From assembly GCA_017440585.1 (NCBI GenBank), contig JAFSGW010000049.1, positions 1-55,931 of the forward strand: 55,931 nucleotides of DNA. The letters run 5' to 3'. How positions within the stretch are numbered: the stretch's first letter is position 1; every line of letters starts with the position of its first letter. The DNA comes from Clostridia bacterium. GTDB taxonomy: Bacteria; Bacillota; Clostridia; UMGS1883. A model generated the notes under the pieces. The model was not told the origin of the DNA and searched no databases. It saw only the letters and a list, made by a program, of their open reading frames with translations. Positions 43,483-51,961 of the stretch are shown here, piece after piece. Both the position numbers and the translations under genes were made by a program.

Positions 43483-43557
43483 TGTTATGTCATCCTTCCG
43501 ATGTGTAAATTAAAATTTCTCATTTGTAACCGAAAAATATTTTTTCAAATCGTAGAG

Positions 43558-43642
43558 AAAATTGTTCAGATTGCCGTTTTGTGGGGTTGGAGCTGTGCTA
43601 CCCGCACCGCCCAATCACACAAAATGGTGAGATGGGCAATTT
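43558..43642 (-). repeat. Short hairpin element behind the HD-domain gene
   Basis: Left arm AAATTGTTCAGATTGCC, right arm GGTGAGATGGGCAATTT; inner stem TTTTGTG/CACAAAA; centre GAGCTGTGCTACCCGCACC. Between this copy and the scfB copy, C-G at the fifth position of the outer stem becomes T-A and the inner stems also exchange bases while pairing is kept. Starts three bases after the HD gene's stop codon. Confidence 0.78.
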
Positions 43643-43644
43643 AA

Positions 43645-44247
43645 TCACGATTTTTCAGTTACGAACGCGCTCCATGTGTCAGCAAACTGTAACAATAATA
43701 ACAGAGGGCATTCCTTTGTGGCAACGCTCTTGTTGTCGTCAACGTACTGTCCGTCGTGGTAAATTATTGCCTGCACCTCTTCCTCAGAAAGGCTTATATA
43801 GGGAAGTGCCAGATACAAGCTTCTCACGGGTACCGACAAATAAGTAAGGTTATTGTTAAAGCTGTAGGGCACGCTTGCACCGTAGCCAAACTGCTTCTGT
43901 CTTGCAGTAGGTTCATTTTTTATATACTGGGGGTTACCGGGCATACCAACCTTACCAAGGTCATGTATAAGGGCAACTATAACACAGCTCTCGTCACTTA
44001 TGGAGGGGTAAAGAGCGTGCTTTATACGAAGCATATTTTCACACACATTCACGCTGTGCTCCAAAAGCCCCTGTTCCTTTGAAAGGTGAAACCTTGTGGA
44101 GGCAGGTGCCGTAAGATATTCAGTTTCATTTTCAATAAAGCTTATAAGGCGGTCAAATTCTTCCTTTCTTTCAACAACCACACTTTTAAGTCTTTCGTAT
44201 CGTTCCATTACTGTAGGCATATATCTACTCCATTCATATTCATTCAA
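43645..44247 (-). CDS. HD-domain phosphohydrolase-like protein
   Basis: The 200-aa protein has an HD pattern: GLLEHSVNVCENMLR (first His), ALIHDLGKVG (HD pair) and later residues of the metal site (HDGQY). Such proteins hydrolyse phosphates of nucleotides or other substrates; no adjacent gene tells which. Start ATG lies at 44247 behind a weak site, with a consensus-like promoter 4-32 nt upstream. Confidence 0.85.
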   Translation of the reverse strand: MNEYEWSRYMPTVMERYERLKSVVVERKEEFDRLISFIENETEYLTAPASTRFHLSKEQGLLEHSVNVCENMLRIKHALYPSISDESCVIVALIHDLGKVGMPGNPQYIKNEPTARQKQFGYGASVPYSFNNNLTYLSVPVRSLYLALPYISLSEEEVQAIIYHDGQYVDDNKSVATKECPLLLLLQFADTWSAFVTEKS

Positions 44248-44250
44248 TTA

Positions 44251-44279
44251 ATTATATAATGAAATCTCTTTCTTTGCAA
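44251..44279 (-). promoter_or_regulatory. Promoter of the HD-domain gene
   Basis: TTGCAA (44274-44279), 17-bp spacer, TATAAT (44251-44256) on the minus strand; the -10 lies only 3 nt from the start codon, so the gene may be translated from a very short leader or a later start. Confidence 0.55.
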
Positions 44280-44301
44280 CCTATTTTTTGGTGTCACGCA
44301 G

Positions 44302-44330
44302 TTGCACAGAGGCAAAAAAAATGGTATTAT
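44302..44330 (+). promoter_or_regulatory. Promoter of the AAA kinase gene
   Basis: TTGCAC (44302-44307), 17-bp spacer, TATTAT (44325-44330), 20 nt before the start codon. Confidence 0.68.
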
Positions 44331-44350
44331 AAACAAAGGATGTGATTTTT

Positions 44351-44962
44351 ATGGTAACAGAAGTTAAAAAAATAGTAATAACGGGCGGTCCCTGCGGCGG
44401 TAAAACAACAGCCTTAGAGCGTATCCGCACACATTTTTCCAATTTAGGCTACACGGTGGTCATTATCCCCGAAACTACCACCGAGCTTATTTTAGGGGGC
44501 ATTTCTCCTCAGACCACCCTCACCAATCAGGACTTCCAGCATTGCCTTTTAATGCTTCAGATGGAAAAGGAAAAATACTTCGAGTGGGGTGCCGTACGCC
44601 TTAAGGGGGCAGAGAAAATACTTCTCCTTTGTGACCGTGGTGCCATGGATAATAAGGCATACACCTACAAAGGTGAGTTTTCAAACATCCTCTCTCTTGT
44701 AAAAACAACAGAGGATGAGCTTCTCTCCCGTTACGATGCGGTTTTCCACCTTGTAACTGCGGCAAAGGGTGCAGAGGAGTTCTATACCTTCTCCAACAAT
44801 GCCGCACGCTACGAAACAATAGAAGAAGCAGTGGAAATGGACAACCGCCTCATAAAAGCGTGGCAAAATCATCCCCACCACACAATTATCGACAACTCTA
44901 CCGATTTTGACACAAAGCTTAACCGCCTTGTGGGCAAAATTTCACAATTTCTTGCAACATAA
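44351..44962 (+). CDS. AAA_28-type nucleotide-binding protein (NadR-like kinase fold)
   Basis: From ATG at 44351 the protein is 203 aa; a GTG 9 nt upstream leaves no room for a site. Walker A GGPCGGKT at residues 12-19, then PETTTELILGGI, and LLCDRGAMDNKAY as the Walker-B-like segment. This pattern fits AAA_28 / NadR kinase-like proteins that phosphorylate small molecules or bind inositol phosphates in eukaryotes; the bacterial role is unclear. The TAA stop overlaps the start of the long hairpin repeat. Confidence 0.85.
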   Translation: MVTEVKKIVITGGPCGGKTTALERIRTHFSNLGYTVVIIPETTTELILGGISPQTTLTNQDFQHCLLMLQMEKEKYFEWGAVRLKGAEKILLLCDRGAMDNKAYTYKGEFSNILSLVKTTEDELLSRYDAVFHLVTAAKGAEEFYTFSNNAARYETIEEAVEMDNRLIKAWQNHPHHTIIDNSTDFDTKLNRLVGKISQFLAT

Positions 44963-45055
44963 AAGACCATTTCGGGACTGTCCCAACAAACATCCAATGT
45001 TCTTTGGCTTGTCGTCGCCCGACGAGCCAAAGGGGGACAGTCCCAAATGGTCTTT
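44962..45055. repeat. GGGACTGTCCC long hairpin, copy 2
   Basis: AAAGACCATTT at the left and AAATGGTCTTT at the right pair, with inner GGGACTGTCCC and GGGGGACAGTCCC parts and the CGTCGCCCGACG hairpin. It fills the space between the convergent AAA gene and pyruvate kinase gene, with a T7 run after the right arm and AAAA before the left, so it probably ends both transcripts. Confidence 0.82.
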
Positions 45056-45057
45056 TT

Positions 45058-46518
45058 TTATATAACTTCAATACTCATAGTATTTGTACCGTTACGGCTT
45101 TCAATATCGTTATCGAAAAGCACAATAACCGTGTCGCCCTTCTTTACAAGCCCTGCATCAATAGCCTTTTCTCTCGCCTGCTTGATAATGTCTCTGGGGC
45201 GGTCACGTCTTTCACCCATAAGGGGCACAACGCCGTAATACGCCGAAAGGCTCTTGTAAACCGCTTCGCTTGTAACAATTGCCACAATGGGTATCTCAGG
45301 GCGGAAACGGGAAAGCTCACGTATTGTGGAGCCCCCCTGGGAAACTGCAATAATTGCCCTTGCATTAATCTCGGGCACAATACTCTGCACCGCATGGCAT
45401 ATAACCGACATGTAAGGGTACTTCGTATCCCTTTCCTTATATTCGCTCTTGTCCTTAAGGTGGTGATTTTTTTCCGCCTCACGGCAAATGCCCGAGAGTG
45501 CCATAACGCTTTCCACCGGGTACATGCCTGCCGCACTTTCGCCCGAGAGCATAACACAGGTGGTGTTATCGTAAACGGCGTTTGCAACGTCGCTTATTTC
45601 AGCTCTTGTTGGGCGTGCATGTGTAATCATGGACTCTAACATCTGTGTTGCGGTAATAACAATCTTACCTTTTTCCGCACAGCGTCTTATAATGGTTTTC
45701 TGTGTTGCGGGAAGCTTTACATAGGGTATCTCAACACCCATATCACCTCTTGCAACCATAATGCCGTCGCTCACGTCAATAATTTCGTCAAGGTTATCCA
45801 CGCCGTCCTGGTTTTCAATCTTTGCAATAATCTCAATACCGGAATAGCCAAGCCTTGTTATAAACTTCCTTATATCCTTCACGTCCTCCGCACATCTTAC
45901 AAAGGATGCGGCAACGTACTGAATGCCCTGAGAAAGACCAAACTTAATGTCCTCCTCGTCCTTTAAGGACAAATACATCATTTCAACATGATAATCGGGG
46001 AAATTAAGGCTCTTGCGGTTAGAAAGTGCACCTGCTCTTTCAGCACGGCAAAGTATATATTCCTCTCCTATCTCCATAACGGAAAACTCCATATTTCCGT
46101 CATCGGCAAGAATAATATGAGGCGTGTCTTTTTCAAAACGCTCCTTAACCTCTCTTCCCGTTTTTCTCCATTCGTCAATAAGCCTGGGGTAGGATATGTT
46201 TATCTTCTTTTCGCAGGGTGCAGATGAATCCGCTTCCTTTGTAAAGGCAAACAGCTCACCCTCTTCAATTTCCATTCTTCCGCCCTCAAAAATGCCCACT
46301 CTCACTTCAGGACCCTTTGTGTCAAGAAGCAGGCCAACGCTCTTGCCCTTTTCCTCAGCAACAGCCTTCACAATATCCATTCTCGCCTTCTGCTCCTCAT
46401 AGGTCGAGTGGGAAAAATTGAATCTTGCCACATTCATGCCGGCATCTATCATTTTGCCCACAACCTCACGGGATTCGCTTGCAGGGCCTATTGTGCATAT
46501 AATTTTAGTCTTTCTCAT
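45058..46518 (-). CDS. pyk: Pyruvate kinase, short form
   Basis: Pyruvate kinase makes ATP and pyruvate from phosphoenolpyruvate. The 486-aa protein starts MRKTKIICTIGPASES, has the barrel motif LLLDTKGPEVRVG, AKIENQDGVDNLDEI and the signature GDMGVEIP, and ends after the allosteric C domain. It lacks the extra PEP-binding-like domain present in the ~585-aa Bacillus enzymes. The M24 peptidase gene lies 1 nt upstream on the same strand, so co-transcription is likely. Confidence 0.97.
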   Translation of the reverse strand: MRKTKIICTIGPASESREVVGKMIDAGMNVARFNFSHSTYEEQKARMDIVKAVAEEKGKSVGLLLDTKGPEVRVGIFEGGRMEIEEGELFAFTKEADSSAPCEKKINISYPRLIDEWRKTGREVKERFEKDTPHIILADDGNMEFSVMEIGEEYILCRAERAGALSNRKSLNFPDYHVEMMYLSLKDEEDIKFGLSQGIQYVAASFVRCAEDVKDIRKFITRLGYSGIEIIAKIENQDGVDNLDEIIDVSDGIMVARGDMGVEIPYVKLPATQKTIIRRCAEKGKIVITATQMLESMITHARPTRAEISDVANAVYDNTTCVMLSGESAAGMYPVESVMALSGICREAEKNHHLKDKSEYKERDTKYPYMSVICHAVQSIVPEINARAIIAVSQGGSTIRELSRFRPEIPIVAIVTSEAVYKSLSAYYGVVPLMGERRDRPRDIIKQAREKAIDAGLVKKGDTVIVLFDNDIESRNGTNTMSIEVI

Positions 46519-46519
46519 G

Positions 46520-47704
46520 TCAGTCCTCCAGAATTTTTATGATGGCATCCTGCTCACCTGCAGTAACCTCAACCCTGCCGTCAGAGTGAATATACACGTC
46601 TGTTTCCGTTCTTATGCCAAATTCGCCAAGGTAAATACCCGGCTCAATGGAAAAGCCCGTGCAGGGAAGCAGTGTTCTTTCATCATGTGTTTCAAAGTTG
46701 TCAATATTTGCACCCATAGCGTGCACCGTTGCACCGGGTCCTATTGAGTGGCCCGTTCTGTGCAGAAAGTATTCTCCGTAGCCTGCATCCTTAATAAAAT
46801 TTCTGCAGGCATCGTCAACCATGTAGCCCGGAAGATGTTTTCCTTCGCCCTCTGCCTTGTAAAGCAGCTCGCATGCAGCAAGTCTGCCACCCTTTGCCAC
46901 GTTGAACACATTCACATACTTATCGGGGATATCGCTTCCGCAGTAGCCCATCCAGGTAATGTCCGCATAAACGCTCTCGTCCTTCTTTTCTCTTGCCCAG
47001 AGGTCAATTAATACTATATCGCCCTTTTTAATTTCACTGCTCTTTTCCCTTGTGGGCTCATAGTGTGAATTTGAGCTGTTTTCATTAACACCAACAATTG
47101 CACGGTCTGTAGCGTACATGTTACGTCTGTCAAATTCCTGCATAATAAATTCCTGCACCATGTACTCGTTCACAAATTCTCCCGCCTTAAGCTTTTCGCC
47201 TATAAGCTTAAAGGCCATATCCTTTGTTTCCTGCACATTTTTTGCCGCATACATATGGCTCTTATAGTTTTCCTCGCTCCACACGGCAGTTAAAAGGGTA
47301 AACATGTCCATGGAGGAAACAACCTTTTTTCCAAGGCTTCTCACATAGTCAACTATCCCTCCGTCAGCCCAGGAAACAATGGGAATTGCACACATGGGAG
47401 AGTATTCCATTGCCACAGCTTTGTCATTTTTCAAAAGCTTTTCAAGATTTTCAAAAAGCTCCTGCCATGTAACATACATTATTCTTTCACAAGGAAGATT
47501 TTCGTATGCATTGCGGTCAATAATATGGTAAATCACAACGGGCGTGCCCACCTTCGGCACGTAAACATAAGCCCTTCTCGTTGTAAACTTTTTCCCTATA
47601 ATCTGACACATTGCAGGGTTGCTTCCGCGGAAATCGCTTATCAGCCAGGAGTCAATGCCCTTTTCCTGCATGTGCTTTTGTATTGCATCAAAATTCTTTA
47701 TCAC
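46520..47704 (-). CDS. M24-family peptidase (Xaa-Pro peptidase-like)
   Basis: From GTG at 47704 (GAGGTG six bases upstream) it is 394 aa. An N-terminal creatinase-like domain is followed by the pita-bread domain with metal ligands in DLWAREKKDESVYADITWMGY (Asp residues), a His in LHRTGHSIGPG and Glu in FSIEPGIYL. The peptidase type (Xaa-Pro dipeptidase or aminopeptidase) is assigned by fold. A longer start at 47776 lacks support. The pyk gene starts 1 nt after its stop. Confidence 0.9.
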   Translation of the reverse strand: MIKNFDAIQKHMQEKGIDSWLISDFRGSNPAMCQIIGKKFTTRRAYVYVPKVGTPVVIYHIIDRNAYENLPCERIMYVTWQELFENLEKLLKNDKAVAMEYSPMCAIPIVSWADGGIVDYVRSLGKKVVSSMDMFTLLTAVWSEENYKSHMYAAKNVQETKDMAFKLIGEKLKAGEFVNEYMVQEFIMQEFDRRNMYATDRAIVGVNENSSNSHYEPTREKSSEIKKGDIVLIDLWAREKKDESVYADITWMGYCGSDIPDKYVNVFNVAKGGRLAACELLYKAEGEGKHLPGYMVDDACRNFIKDAGYGEYFLHRTGHSIGPGATVHAMGANIDNFETHDERTLLPCTGFSIEPGIYLGEFGIRTETDVYIHSDGRVEVTAGEQDAIIKILED

Positions 47705-47722
47705 GCCTATCACCTCAGTTAT

Positions 47723-47751
47723 AGTATATCGCACAAAACAAGTAATTTCAA
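47723..47751 (-). promoter_or_regulatory. Promoter of the M24 peptidase-pyk pair
   Basis: TTGAAA (47746-47751), 17-bp spacer, TATACT (47723-47728) on the minus strand. Confidence 0.75.
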
Positions 47752-47809
47752 TCGGAACATTTTTAATTTTTAACAATTTATAAATTGTTTGCCATTTCTT
47801 AATTAATGG

Positions 47810-47838
47810 TTGCCTGATAAAAAAAATTGTGTTATAAT
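47810..47838 (+). promoter_or_regulatory. Promoter of the coiled-coil membrane protein gene
   Basis: TTGCCT (47810-47815), 17-bp spacer, TATAAT (47833-47838), 44 nt before the GTG start. Confidence 0.72.
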
Positions 47839-47881
47839 ATAGTAGATTATAGTAAAATTTAAGTTTTTAGGGGGATTTTAC

Positions 47882-48973
47882 GTGTCAGTTAACAAGAAAA
47901 AACCAATCTCCATAACAATGGCTGCAGCCCTTGTTATGTGTATTATAACCTTTATTCTGGGCTTTGTAATTTCATCCTTCGCATTTTTGGACTCAAGGCT
48001 TGAGTCTGCAAACGAAAATGTGGCTGAGCTCAATCAGTTAATAAGTGAAAAAAACGACGAAATCAAAGCTCTTAAAGCAACTATCGAGCAAAAGGATGAA
48101 AACAACATCATCTTAGCCGAGCAGATTCAGACCCATCTTGAAACTATTGAGTCATTAAAGGGCGAGGTTTCCCATCTTCAGGATGATGTAGACACAATCT
48201 CCGAAGCGGCAATCAATTCCGAAGGCTCCGTTGCAGGCACTTTCCTTCTCTCCTTTGCATCCCTCACCCTTTCACAGCAGCTCATTTTCCTTGTTCTCCT
48301 GCTGGTTGTCCTTATCTTTATTATAAGCATAACCTGCACTGTTATCGCAACAAAATCCTCTCCCAAAAAGGAAAAGAAGGAAAAGAAAAAGAAGGCAAAG
48401 GAAGTAACTGAGGAAGAAACCGCATCAGAAGAAGTAGCAGAAGAACCGGTAGCTGCTCCTGAGGAAGAAACAGTGGAAGAGAGTGAAGAGGCAGAAGAAC
48501 CTATAGAGGAAGCTCCCATCAATGAGCCCACAATGCCAATAGGCGACAAAATCCTTCCCTCTGTTGAAAAGGCAATCGATCTTTTGTATCACAACAACCT
48601 TGAGGACTCCATCGCTGATTTAGGCGGTTTCAAGTTCGGCATCACAAACTTCGACGAAATCCTTTCCGACAAACGCCGTCCCAAGTCCTTCGGCAACTCC
48701 GAAAACGGTGACTTCGTGGCGTTTATGTCCGCAACCCGTAATTCCAAAAAGCTTTACATAATCCCCCGTTCCCTTGTCCTTTCCGATTCTACCGTGGCTC
48801 TCCGTGGCGTAACTGATTTATTCAACCTCACAAATGAAAACGGTGAAAAGGTTGACCATGGTGCAGTTAAAATCAAAACTGTTTCTGCTCCTGCAGTGTT
48901 CTCCTGCGGTGATGCAGGCTGGGCAATTGAATCAAAGGGTTCAATCACAGCTCTTGGCACAAAGTCATATTAA
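47882..48973 (+). CDS. Two-helix membrane protein with coiled coil and acidic linker
   Basis: The 363-aa protein starts at GTG behind GGGGG. It has a helix at about 13-33, an external coiled coil (about 35-105: LESANENVAELNQLISEKND and on), a second helix (about 118-152), a Lys/Glu-rich linker (KKEKKEKKKKAKE, then acidic to residue ~210) and a folded C-terminal part (about 220-363). No enzyme motif is recognised. The layout suggests a sensor or scaffold spanning the membrane. It ends with a strong terminator. Confidence 0.72.
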   Translation: MSVNKKKPISITMAAALVMCIITFILGFVISSFAFLDSRLESANENVAELNQLISEKNDEIKALKATIEQKDENNIILAEQIQTHLETIESLKGEVSHLQDDVDTISEAAINSEGSVAGTFLLSFASLTLSQQLIFLVLLLVVLIFIISITCTVIATKSSPKKEKKEKKKKAKEVTEEETASEEVAEEPVAAPEEETVEESEEAEEPIEEAPINEPTMPIGDKILPSVEKAIDLLYHNNLEDSIADLGGFKFGITNFDEILSDKRRPKSFGNSENGDFVAFMSATRNSKKLYIIPRSLVLSDSTVALRGVTDLFNLTNENGEKVDHGAVKIKTVSAPAVFSCGDAGWAIESKGSITALGTKSY

Positions 48974-48979
48974 AATCTA

Positions 48980-49006
48980 AAAATCCCCGAAAATTTCGGG
49001 GATTTT
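48980..49006 (+). terminator. Terminator between the coiled-coil gene and pdxK
   Basis: Stem AAAATCCCCGAAA / TTTCGGGGATTTT, one-base centre, then TACTATTGACA: the -35 box of the next promoter begins within 6 nt. Confidence 0.9.
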
Positions 49007-49011
49007 TACTA

Positions 49012-49040
49012 TTGACAAATAAATTTTTAGGTATTATTAT
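49012..49040 (+). promoter_or_regulatory. Promoter of pdxK
   Basis: TTGACA (49012-49017), 17-bp spacer, TATTAT (49035-49040). Confidence 0.78.
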
Positions 49041-49073
49041 ATATAGAAAGATTTCCAGAAAGGTCTGATTTTT

Positions 49074-49910
49074 ATGGATTACAAAAGAGTTCTCACAATA
49101 CAGGATGTTTCATGTGTAGGTCAGTGCTCACTTACAGTGGCACTCCCCATCATTTCTGCCTGCGGTGTTGAAACAGCAGTGCTCCCCTCGGGCGTGCTCT
49201 CCACTCACACGGGCGGTTTCTCGGGTTATACCTTCCGTGATTTAACCGACGATATGCCTGCCATCGAAGAGCACTGGCAGAAGGAAGGCATAAAGTTTGA
49301 CTCCGTCTACACAGGCTACCTTGGCTCCACTCTCCAGATTGACATGGTTTCCCACATTATGGACACCTGCCTTAAAAATGGCGGCACAACAATTGTTGAC
49401 CCTGCTATGGCAGACAACGGCAAGCTCTACTATGGCTTTGACGAAGCCTTTGTTAAAAAAATGGCACAGCTTTGTGCCAAGGCAGACATCATCGTCCCCA
49501 ACATAACAGAAGCCTCCTTCATGACAGGGGTGGAATATAAAACAGAATATGACCGCAGTTATATCGATACCATCCTTTCCGCCCTCACAAAAATGGGTGC
49601 AAAAACAGTTATCCTCACGGGCGTAACCTACACAAATGACACAACGGGCGTTGTTGTTTCCGAAAACGGTCAGTATTCCTACTACGAGCATAAAAAGCTC
49701 CCGGGCGGTTGCCACGGCACGGGCGACGTTTATGCCTCTGCCTTTGTGGGTGCATTAATGCGTGGCTTCTCCACCTTTGATTCTGCCGCACTGGCTGCAG
49801 ACTATACCCTCCTCTGTATCGAAAAAACACTTCCCGACGCAAAAGAGCACTGGTACGGCGTAAAGTTTGAAACCTGCATTCCCGAATTAGTACAAATGAT
49901 AAATAAGTAA
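49074..49910 (+). CDS. Pyridoxamine/pyridoxal kinase
   Basis: Phosphorylates vitamin B6 forms to pyridoxal 5'-phosphate precursors. The 278-aa ribokinase-fold protein has the N-terminal RVLTIQDVSCVGQCSL (typical pyridoxal kinase), the mid LPSGVLSTHTGGF segment and the catalytic GGCHGTGDVYASAF (GTGD loop). PdxK and PdxY names cannot be told apart from this alone. Site AAAGG upstream of the ATG, own promoter and terminator. Confidence 0.93.
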   Translation: MDYKRVLTIQDVSCVGQCSLTVALPIISACGVETAVLPSGVLSTHTGGFSGYTFRDLTDDMPAIEEHWQKEGIKFDSVYTGYLGSTLQIDMVSHIMDTCLKNGGTTIVDPAMADNGKLYYGFDEAFVKKMAQLCAKADIIVPNITEASFMTGVEYKTEYDRSYIDTILSALTKMGAKTVILTGVTYTNDTTGVVVSENGQYSYYEHKKLPGGCHGTGDVYASAFVGALMRGFSTFDSAALAADYTLLCIEKTLPDAKEHWYGVKFETCIPELVQMINK

Positions 49911-49912
49911 TC

Positions 49913-49942
49913 AAAAAGGACTCGCAATTGCGAGTCCTTTTT
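49913..49942 (+). terminator. Terminator of the pyridoxal kinase gene
   Basis: A perfect palindrome: AAAAAGGACTCGCAA followed by its complement, T-run at the end, 3 nt after the stop codon. Confidence 0.92.
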
Positions 49943-49970
49943 GATTTATCCCACTAACCAAAGGTGATAG

Positions 49971-50183
49971 GAAAAATCGTTCAGAATTGGCAAACCGAAT
50001 CCGAAGTCGTACATAGGTACTACGAGAGGTGAGGTTTGCCGATAACAAAAAGGCATAAAATCAGAGAAAGCCATCGCAAAAATGCGATGGCTTTCAACAC
50101 TGATAGTGTCAGTAATTATTCTTTTTGTCGTCCAATGATTATTATATCTCTATTTACGCCTTTTTGTGGTCTGGGCGATTTTA
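49971..50183 (-). repeat. Long hairpin element behind the triple-repeat protein gene
   Basis: Ends GAAAAATCGTTCAG and GGTCTGGGCGATTTT pair. Inside: GGCAAACC/GGTTTGCC around 49989-50040 and GAAAGCCATCGC/GCGATGGCTTTC at 50066-50095. Read on the minus strand it begins 9 nt after the stop codon of the 348-aa gene. Close relative of 432-667: same ends, same order of inner hairpins, but different sequences in the inner hairpin arms. The short terminator of the convergent kinase gene is separate. Confidence 0.72.
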
Positions 50184-50192
50184 ACATCACCT

Positions 50193-51239
50193 TTATTTAA
50201 CTATTACTTCTATTGCTACAGCCTGAGGAGGAAGGGAGAATGTCATGGCATCAGCATGGATAACATCAACCGTCATACCTTCTTCTAAGCTTTCAAATCT
50301 GTAAAGCATTCTGTTCATAACGTGGTGGTAAAATGTTTCTTCACTTACGTTGAACTGCACACGGCTGCCGTCTTCCTTTTCAACTGTAAAGGAGCCCTCG
50401 CCGATTTTTACAATCTTACCGCTTGTTGTAACGTTTTCTGCCTTAACCTCTTCTGCATTCATAATAATAATTTCATATGCCGCAACCTGAGGAGGAAGTG
50501 AAGCTGTCATAGCCTCTGCATGGTTAACCTTTATAACCATTCCTGCTTCAAGGTCAGCTATTGTATAAAAACGTCTGTTCATTTCATGGTGAATGTTTGT
50601 TTCTTCGCTAACCATGAACATTACTTCGCCCATAGTCTCTGTCTGAGCTAAAATGAACTTTTCACCAACTTCTGTAACAGTAGCCTCTGCAAACATCTTT
50701 TCTTCTTCCTGAGCCTCATTTAAGAACACAACCTCTTTTGCATATGTCTGAGGAGGAATGGATGCAGTCATTGTTTCTGCAAAATAAACCTTAAGGGAAG
50801 CGCCCACAGTAACATCGTTGAATCTGTAAAGCATTCTGTTCATTTCATGGTGGAAGTGTGTGTTGTCGTCAACTCTGAACATTACTTCACCAAGCTTTTC
50901 TGTATCAGCTAAGAAATAGCCTTCACCAACCTCAGTTACAGTTGCCTTTGTGGAATAATCCTCATAAGCCTTCTTCATTGCATCCACCTCTTCAAAGAAG
51001 CTTTCTTCAGCATAAGTCACGTCATAATCAAGGGAAACCTTTTCCCCTACCTTTTCTTCTACAACAAAACCGCCGTCACGGATAACAACAGTCTTTTCGT
51101 CCTGCTTCCAGCTAACCTCAAAGCCCTTTTCCTCCAATGTTGCTCTTACGGGCAACACTGCACCCTCTGCAAAAGCTACTGTGCCGGAAAGTAAAACTGC
51201 AGCAAGTGTGAGTGCCGCACCTCTTGTAATCATTTTCAT
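50193..51239 (-). CDS. Secreted protein with three HH-x-MNR repeats
   Basis: The 348-aa protein has a signal peptide (cleaved near SGTVAFAEG), a short segment like a copper-amine-oxidase-type N-terminal/stalk domain (LPVRATLEEKGFEVSWKQDEKTVVI), and three tandem repeats of about 80 residues beginning near 105, 188 and 268. Each repeat has (E/G)xxxVTEVGE-like start, a central HHEMNR or HHVMNR motif and a SLPPQ/SIPPQ close, with charges at equal places. His, Met and Asn suggest metal or ligand binding, but no family is recognised. Promoter at 51368-51396. Confidence 0.75.
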   Translation of the reverse strand: MKMITRGAALTLAAVLLSGTVAFAEGAVLPVRATLEEKGFEVSWKQDEKTVVIRDGGFVVEEKVGEKVSLDYDVTYAEESFFEEVDAMKKAYEDYSTKATVTEVGEGYFLADTEKLGEVMFRVDDNTHFHHEMNRMLYRFNDVTVGASLKVYFAETMTASIPPQTYAKEVVFLNEAQEEEKMFAEATVTEVGEKFILAQTETMGEVMFMVSEETNIHHEMNRRFYTIADLEAGMVIKVNHAEAMTASLPPQVAAYEIIIMNAEEVKAENVTTSGKIVKIGEGSFTVEKEDGSRVQFNVSEETFYHHVMNRMLYRFESLEEGMTVDVIHADAMTFSLPPQAVAIEVIVK

Positions 51240-51367
51240 AATTATGTACCTCTCTGTTTAAAATTTCTATGTATTTAAGGCGTTTTAACCGCCTTTCACA
51301 TATAATACTCCCAAACCCCCGAAAAGGTTGCATCGGTTTCAATAAAATTTTTATTTTTTTCGCATCT

Positions 51368-51396
51368 ACTATACCACAGACATAAAACTTTGTAAA
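51368..51396 (-). promoter_or_regulatory. Promoter of the triple-repeat protein gene
   Basis: TTTACA (51391-51396), 17-bp spacer, TATAGT (51368-51373) on the minus strand. The leader of about 120 nt contains a hairpin AAGGCGG...CGCCTT (51278-51296). Confidence 0.72.
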
Positions 51397-51419
51397 TACG
51401 CTCTTTTTTATTAATTTTG

Positions 51420-51950
51420 TCAGCTTCTGCTTTTCCCTGCCGACAAAAACACCAGCACCGCACACACCACATCAACACAGAATATGAACTGCCCTATTCC
51501 CAAAATAATTGCAAACTTTTTATCCAAGCCATATTCTCTGCAGCATCCTGCAGCTGCAACAGCACCAATAACGCCCGTCATAAAAACAACTGCACAATCA
51601 AAAAGCACAAACAGCATTCCTGCAACAGGGGTTAACAGCATCATCGAAAGCGAAAAATATACACCTTCTGCAAATATAAGAATATATGCAGGTATCTGCA
51701 ACAGCTTTACTATCATATTTGCTTTGGCAATTTCTCTGCCATCCCATTTTCTTACAACAGCAAGTGTGGCAGTTACAATCGTAGCAATCAATGCCAATAA
51801 AAATATTCCTATAACAAGTAATATAAAATTAGGGAAATTTCCGAATACCTCATCTATTATCTTTCCGTCAAAAAATAAAATTCCGCCCATGCCCAACAAA
51901 AAAACATAAGGCAAAATCAATGGGAATATTAAACCTATGTACTTTTTCAT
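51420..51950 (-). CDS. Small polytopic membrane protein A
   Basis: From ATG at 51950 (AAGGTG six bases upstream) it is 176 aa, with about five helices. Segments MIVKLLQIPAYI, VLFDCAVVFMTG and FCVDVVCAVLV align with the next gene's LVKLIHIPAYI, FLFDCVTIALSG and FCIDVIVAIGV, so the two are tandem paralogues. No function is known to me. A slightly longer start at 51965 overlaps the upstream stop. Confidence 0.75.
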   Translation of the reverse strand: MKKYIGLIFPLILPYVFLLGMGGILFFDGKIIDEVFGNFPNFILLVIGIFLLALIATIVTATLAVVRKWDGREIAKANMIVKLLQIPAYILIFAEGVYFSLSMMLLTPVAGMLFVLFDCAVVFMTGVIGAVAAAGCCREYGLDKKFAIILGIGQFIFCVDVVCAVLVFLSAGKSRS

Positions 51951-51961
51951 ATCAATCACCT

